A stretch of DNA of 64,000 nucleotides. Source: Lepus europaeus (taxonomy: Eukaryota > Chordata > Mammalia > Lagomorpha > Leporidae). Of the stretch, positions 61,284-64,000 are shown in pieces; position 1 is the first letter of the stretch; every line of letters starts with the position of its first letter. Below the pieces are notes generated by a model that saw only the letters and a program-made list of their open reading frames with translations, was not told where the DNA came from and made no database searches. A program made the translations under genes and the position numbers. The stretch spans positions 65,205,297-65,269,296 of the forward strand of contig NC_084836.1 of assembly GCF_033115175.1 (NCBI RefSeq), read 5' to 3'.

Positions 61284-63250
61284 GACAAATTATTAGAGGA
61301 CATTGAAGAAACCCCGCAAGATATCAGCACAGGAAAGACTTCTTGGAAAAAACCCCGGAGGCACAGGCAGTCAAAGCCAAAATTAACTATTGGGATTACA
61401 TCAAATTGAGAAGTTTCTGCACTGCGAAAGAAACAGGAAAGTGAAGAGGCAACCAATAGAATGGAAAAAAATATTTGCAAATTATGGAACCGATGAAGGA
61501 TTAATAACCAGAATCTACAATGAGATCAAGAAATTCCACAATAACCAAACAAACAACCCACTTGAGAGATGGGCCAAGGACCTCAATAGACATTTTTCAA
61601 AAGAGGAAATCCAAATGGCCAACAGACACATGAAAAAATGTTCAAGATCACTAGCAATCAGGGAAATGCAAATCAAAACCACAATGAGGTTCCACCTCAC
61701 CCCAGTTAGAATGTCTCACATACAGAAATCTACCAACAATAGATTCTGGCGAGGATGTGGGGAAAAAAGGACACTAACTTATTGTTGGTGGGAATGCAAA
61801 CTGGTTAAGCCACTATGGAAGTCAGTCTGGAGATTCCTCAGAAACCTGACTATAACCCTACCATACAACCCAGCCACCCCACTCCTTGGAATTTACCCAA
61901 AGGAAATTAAATTGGCAACCAAAAAAGCCATCTGCACATTAATGTTTATTGCAGCTCAATTTACAATAGCTAAGACCTGGAATCAACCTAAATGCCCATC
62001 AGCAGTAGACTGGATAAAGAAATTATGGATATGTACTCTATAGAATACTATACAGCAGTAAAAAACAATGAAATCCGGTCATTTGTAACAAAATGGAGGA
62101 ATTTGGAAAACATCATGCTGAGTGAAATAAGCCAGTCTCAAAGCGCAAATATCATATCTTCTCCCTGATCGGTGACAACTAACTGAGCACCAAAAAGAAA
62201 ACCTGTGGAAGTGAAATGGACACTATGAGAAACAGTGACTTGATCAGCCCTTGCCCTGTTGATGAACAACTTAATACTTTATCCCTTTTAGTATTTTTTT
62301 CTGTTTGTTCTACTAATACTATTGGTTAAATTCTGTAATTAATACACAATTATTCTTAAGTGTTGAAACTTAACTGAAAAGTGATCCCTGTTAAATATAA
62401 GAGTGGGAGTAAGAGAGGGAAGAGATGTACAATTGGGGACATGCTCAATCGGACTTGCCCTAAATGGTAGAGTTAGAAACATACCAGGGGATTCCAATAC
62501 AATCCCATTAAGATTGCAGGTACCAATGCCATCTCATTAGTCCAAGTGATCAGTTTCTGTTCAGAATTGATCATAATGATAAGACTAAGAGTCAAAGGGA
62601 TCACATAAACAAGACTAGGGTCTGTAAACATTAACTGATAGAATAAAAAAGGGAGAGAACGATCCAACATGGGAAGTGGGATACACAGCAGACTCATAGA
62701 ATAGCGGATGTCCTAAATAGTACTCTGGCCTCAGAATCAGCCCTTAAGGCATTCAGATCTGGCTGAAAAGCCCATGAGAGTATTTCAGGCATGGGAAGCC
62801 AAGACACTCTGGAAAAAAAATGACCTAAATGAAAGATCTGTGAATGAGATCCCAGTGGAAAGAACAGGTCATCAAAGAAAGAGGTACCTTTCTCCGAAGG
62901 GAGGAGAGAACTTCCACTTTGACTGTGACCTTGTCCAAATATGATCAGAGTTGGAGAACTCAAAAGGCTTCCATAGCCTTGGCAACTCATGACAAGACCT
63001 AGGGTGATTACTGATGCCATAAACAGAGTGTCAACTTGTTAAGTCAACAACAGGAGTCACTGTGCACTTACTCCTCATGTAGGATCTCTGTCCTTAATGT
63101 GCTGTACATTGTGATTTAATGCTATAACTAGTACTCAAACAGTATTTTACACTTTGTGTTTCTGTGTGGGTGCAAACTGTTGAAATCTTTACTTAATATA
63201 TACTAAACTGATCTTCTGTATACAAAGATAATTGAAAATGAATCTTGATC
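61284..63250 (+). mobile_element. L1 late ORF2 and 3' UTR, fairly young
   Basis: Begins in late ORF2. A 217-codon frame (61390-62043) covers the ORF2 C-terminal region, including cysteine/histidine-region residues such as [21 protein letters not shown] rabbit-type 3' UTR follows from about 62170. It breaks off at 'aaaatgaatcttgat' before the final 3' segment, where another L1 begins. Confidence 0.85.
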
Positions 63251-64000
63251 AATGTTGCAGCTGAGGAAGAACTTCTAAGTTCAATCCCATTCTCAATAGC
63301 TACAAAAACAATCAAATACCTTGGAATAAACTTAACCAAGGAAATTAAAGATCTCTACAATGAAAATTACAAAACCTTAAAGAAAGAAATAGAAGAGGAT
63401 ACCAAAAAATGGAAAAATCTTCCATGCTCATGGATTGGAAGAATCAACATCATCAAAATGTCCATTCTCCCAAAAGCAATTTACAGATTCAATGCAATAC
63501 CAATCAAAATACCAAAGGCATTCTTCTCAGATCTGGAAAAAATGATGCTGAAATTCATATGGAGACACAGGAGACCTCGAATAGCTAAAACAATCTTGTA
63601 CAACAAAAACAAAGCCGGAGGCATCACAATACCAGATTTCAGGACATACTACAGGGCAGTAGTTATCAAAACAGCATGGTACTGGTACAGAAACAGGTGG
63701 ATAGACCAATGGAACAGAATAGAAACACCAGAAATCAACCCAAACATCTACAGCCAACTCATATTTGATCAAGGAATCAAAACCAATCCCTGGAGTAAGG
63801 ACAGTCTATTCAATAAATGGTGCTGGGAAAACTGGATTTCCATGTGCAGAATCATGAAGCAAGATTCCTACCTTTCACCTTACACAAAAATTCACTCAAC
63901 ATGGATTAAAGACTTAAATCTACATCCTGACACCATCAAATTATTAGAGAGCATTGGAGAAACCCTGCAAGATATAGGCACAGGTAAAGACTTCTTGGAA
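63251..64000 (+). mobile_element. L1 ORF2 segment, open, runs off window
   Basis: From 63252 one frame stays open for about 249 codons to the window edge and encodes the region after the RT domain: [20 protein letters not shown], then [20 protein letters not shown], then [19 protein letters not shown]. No stop or frameshift is seen, so this is a young L1. Its 5' start is truncated just after the RT core. Confidence 0.85.

Overview
The window is mammalian genomic DNA and almost certainly lagomorph (rabbit-like). Dozens of tRNA-derived C-type SINEs fill it: a tRNA-like head with a B-box-like GGTTCTAGTCCC, a body, a pyrimidine-rich CT tract and an A tail. These C repeats are the hallmark of rabbits and pikas. 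The other main component is LINE-1, mostly 3' ends and fragments of a rabbit-type L1, with older L1M, L2 and MIR pieces and one solo ERVL-MaLR-type LTR. No bacterial-style operons, CRISPR arrays or multi-exon genes were found.

The real genes are three intact single-exon olfactory receptor (OR) reading frames, all resembling subfamily 6C: 12458-13387 (minus), 25759-26700 (minus) and 57359-58300 (plus). The window is therefore a stretch of an OR6C-like cluster; synteny with the human chromosome 12 OR6C cluster is an inference. The second and third receptors lie on the two arms of an old, much-interrupted inverted duplication. Arm A is 25186-26935 plus 37380-39980, and arm B is 53845-58882. Arm flanks look roughly 70-80% identical by eye, but most of the two coding sequences is about 98% identical, which points to later gene conversion.

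Layout: 1-7.1 kb holds old L1 pieces, SINEs and a chimeric retro-insertion at 4792-5578. 7-13.4 kb holds SINEs, a MIR, an L2 and the first receptor. 13.5-20 kb holds SINEs with mapped target-site duplications (TSDs), a solo LTR, a small DNA-transposon-like palindrome and an unrecognised ORF split by a SINE. 20-25 kb holds microsatellite polypyrimidine, nested L1s and a SINE cluster. 25.2-27 kb is the outer part of arm A. 27.4-35 kb is a near-full-length, decayed minus-strand L1 inserted into an L2 and itself carrying four later insertions. 35-40 kb is old DNA and the inner part of arm A. 40-51 kb is a block of minus-strand L1s and SINEs. 53.8-58.9 kb is arm B. 59-64 kb is further L1, ending in an open ORF2 that runs off the window.

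The most interesting object is at 42724-43386 (minus). It is a retrocopy that starts exactly at the 5' end of a complete H/ACA snoRNA-like sequence, continues through the remaining intron and a 3' splice site into the last exon of ribosomal protein gene RPL5, and ends in a poly(A) tail. A 17-bp target-site duplication flanks it. It is an intron-retaining snoRNA retrogene, probably copied from a partly processed RPL5 transcript.
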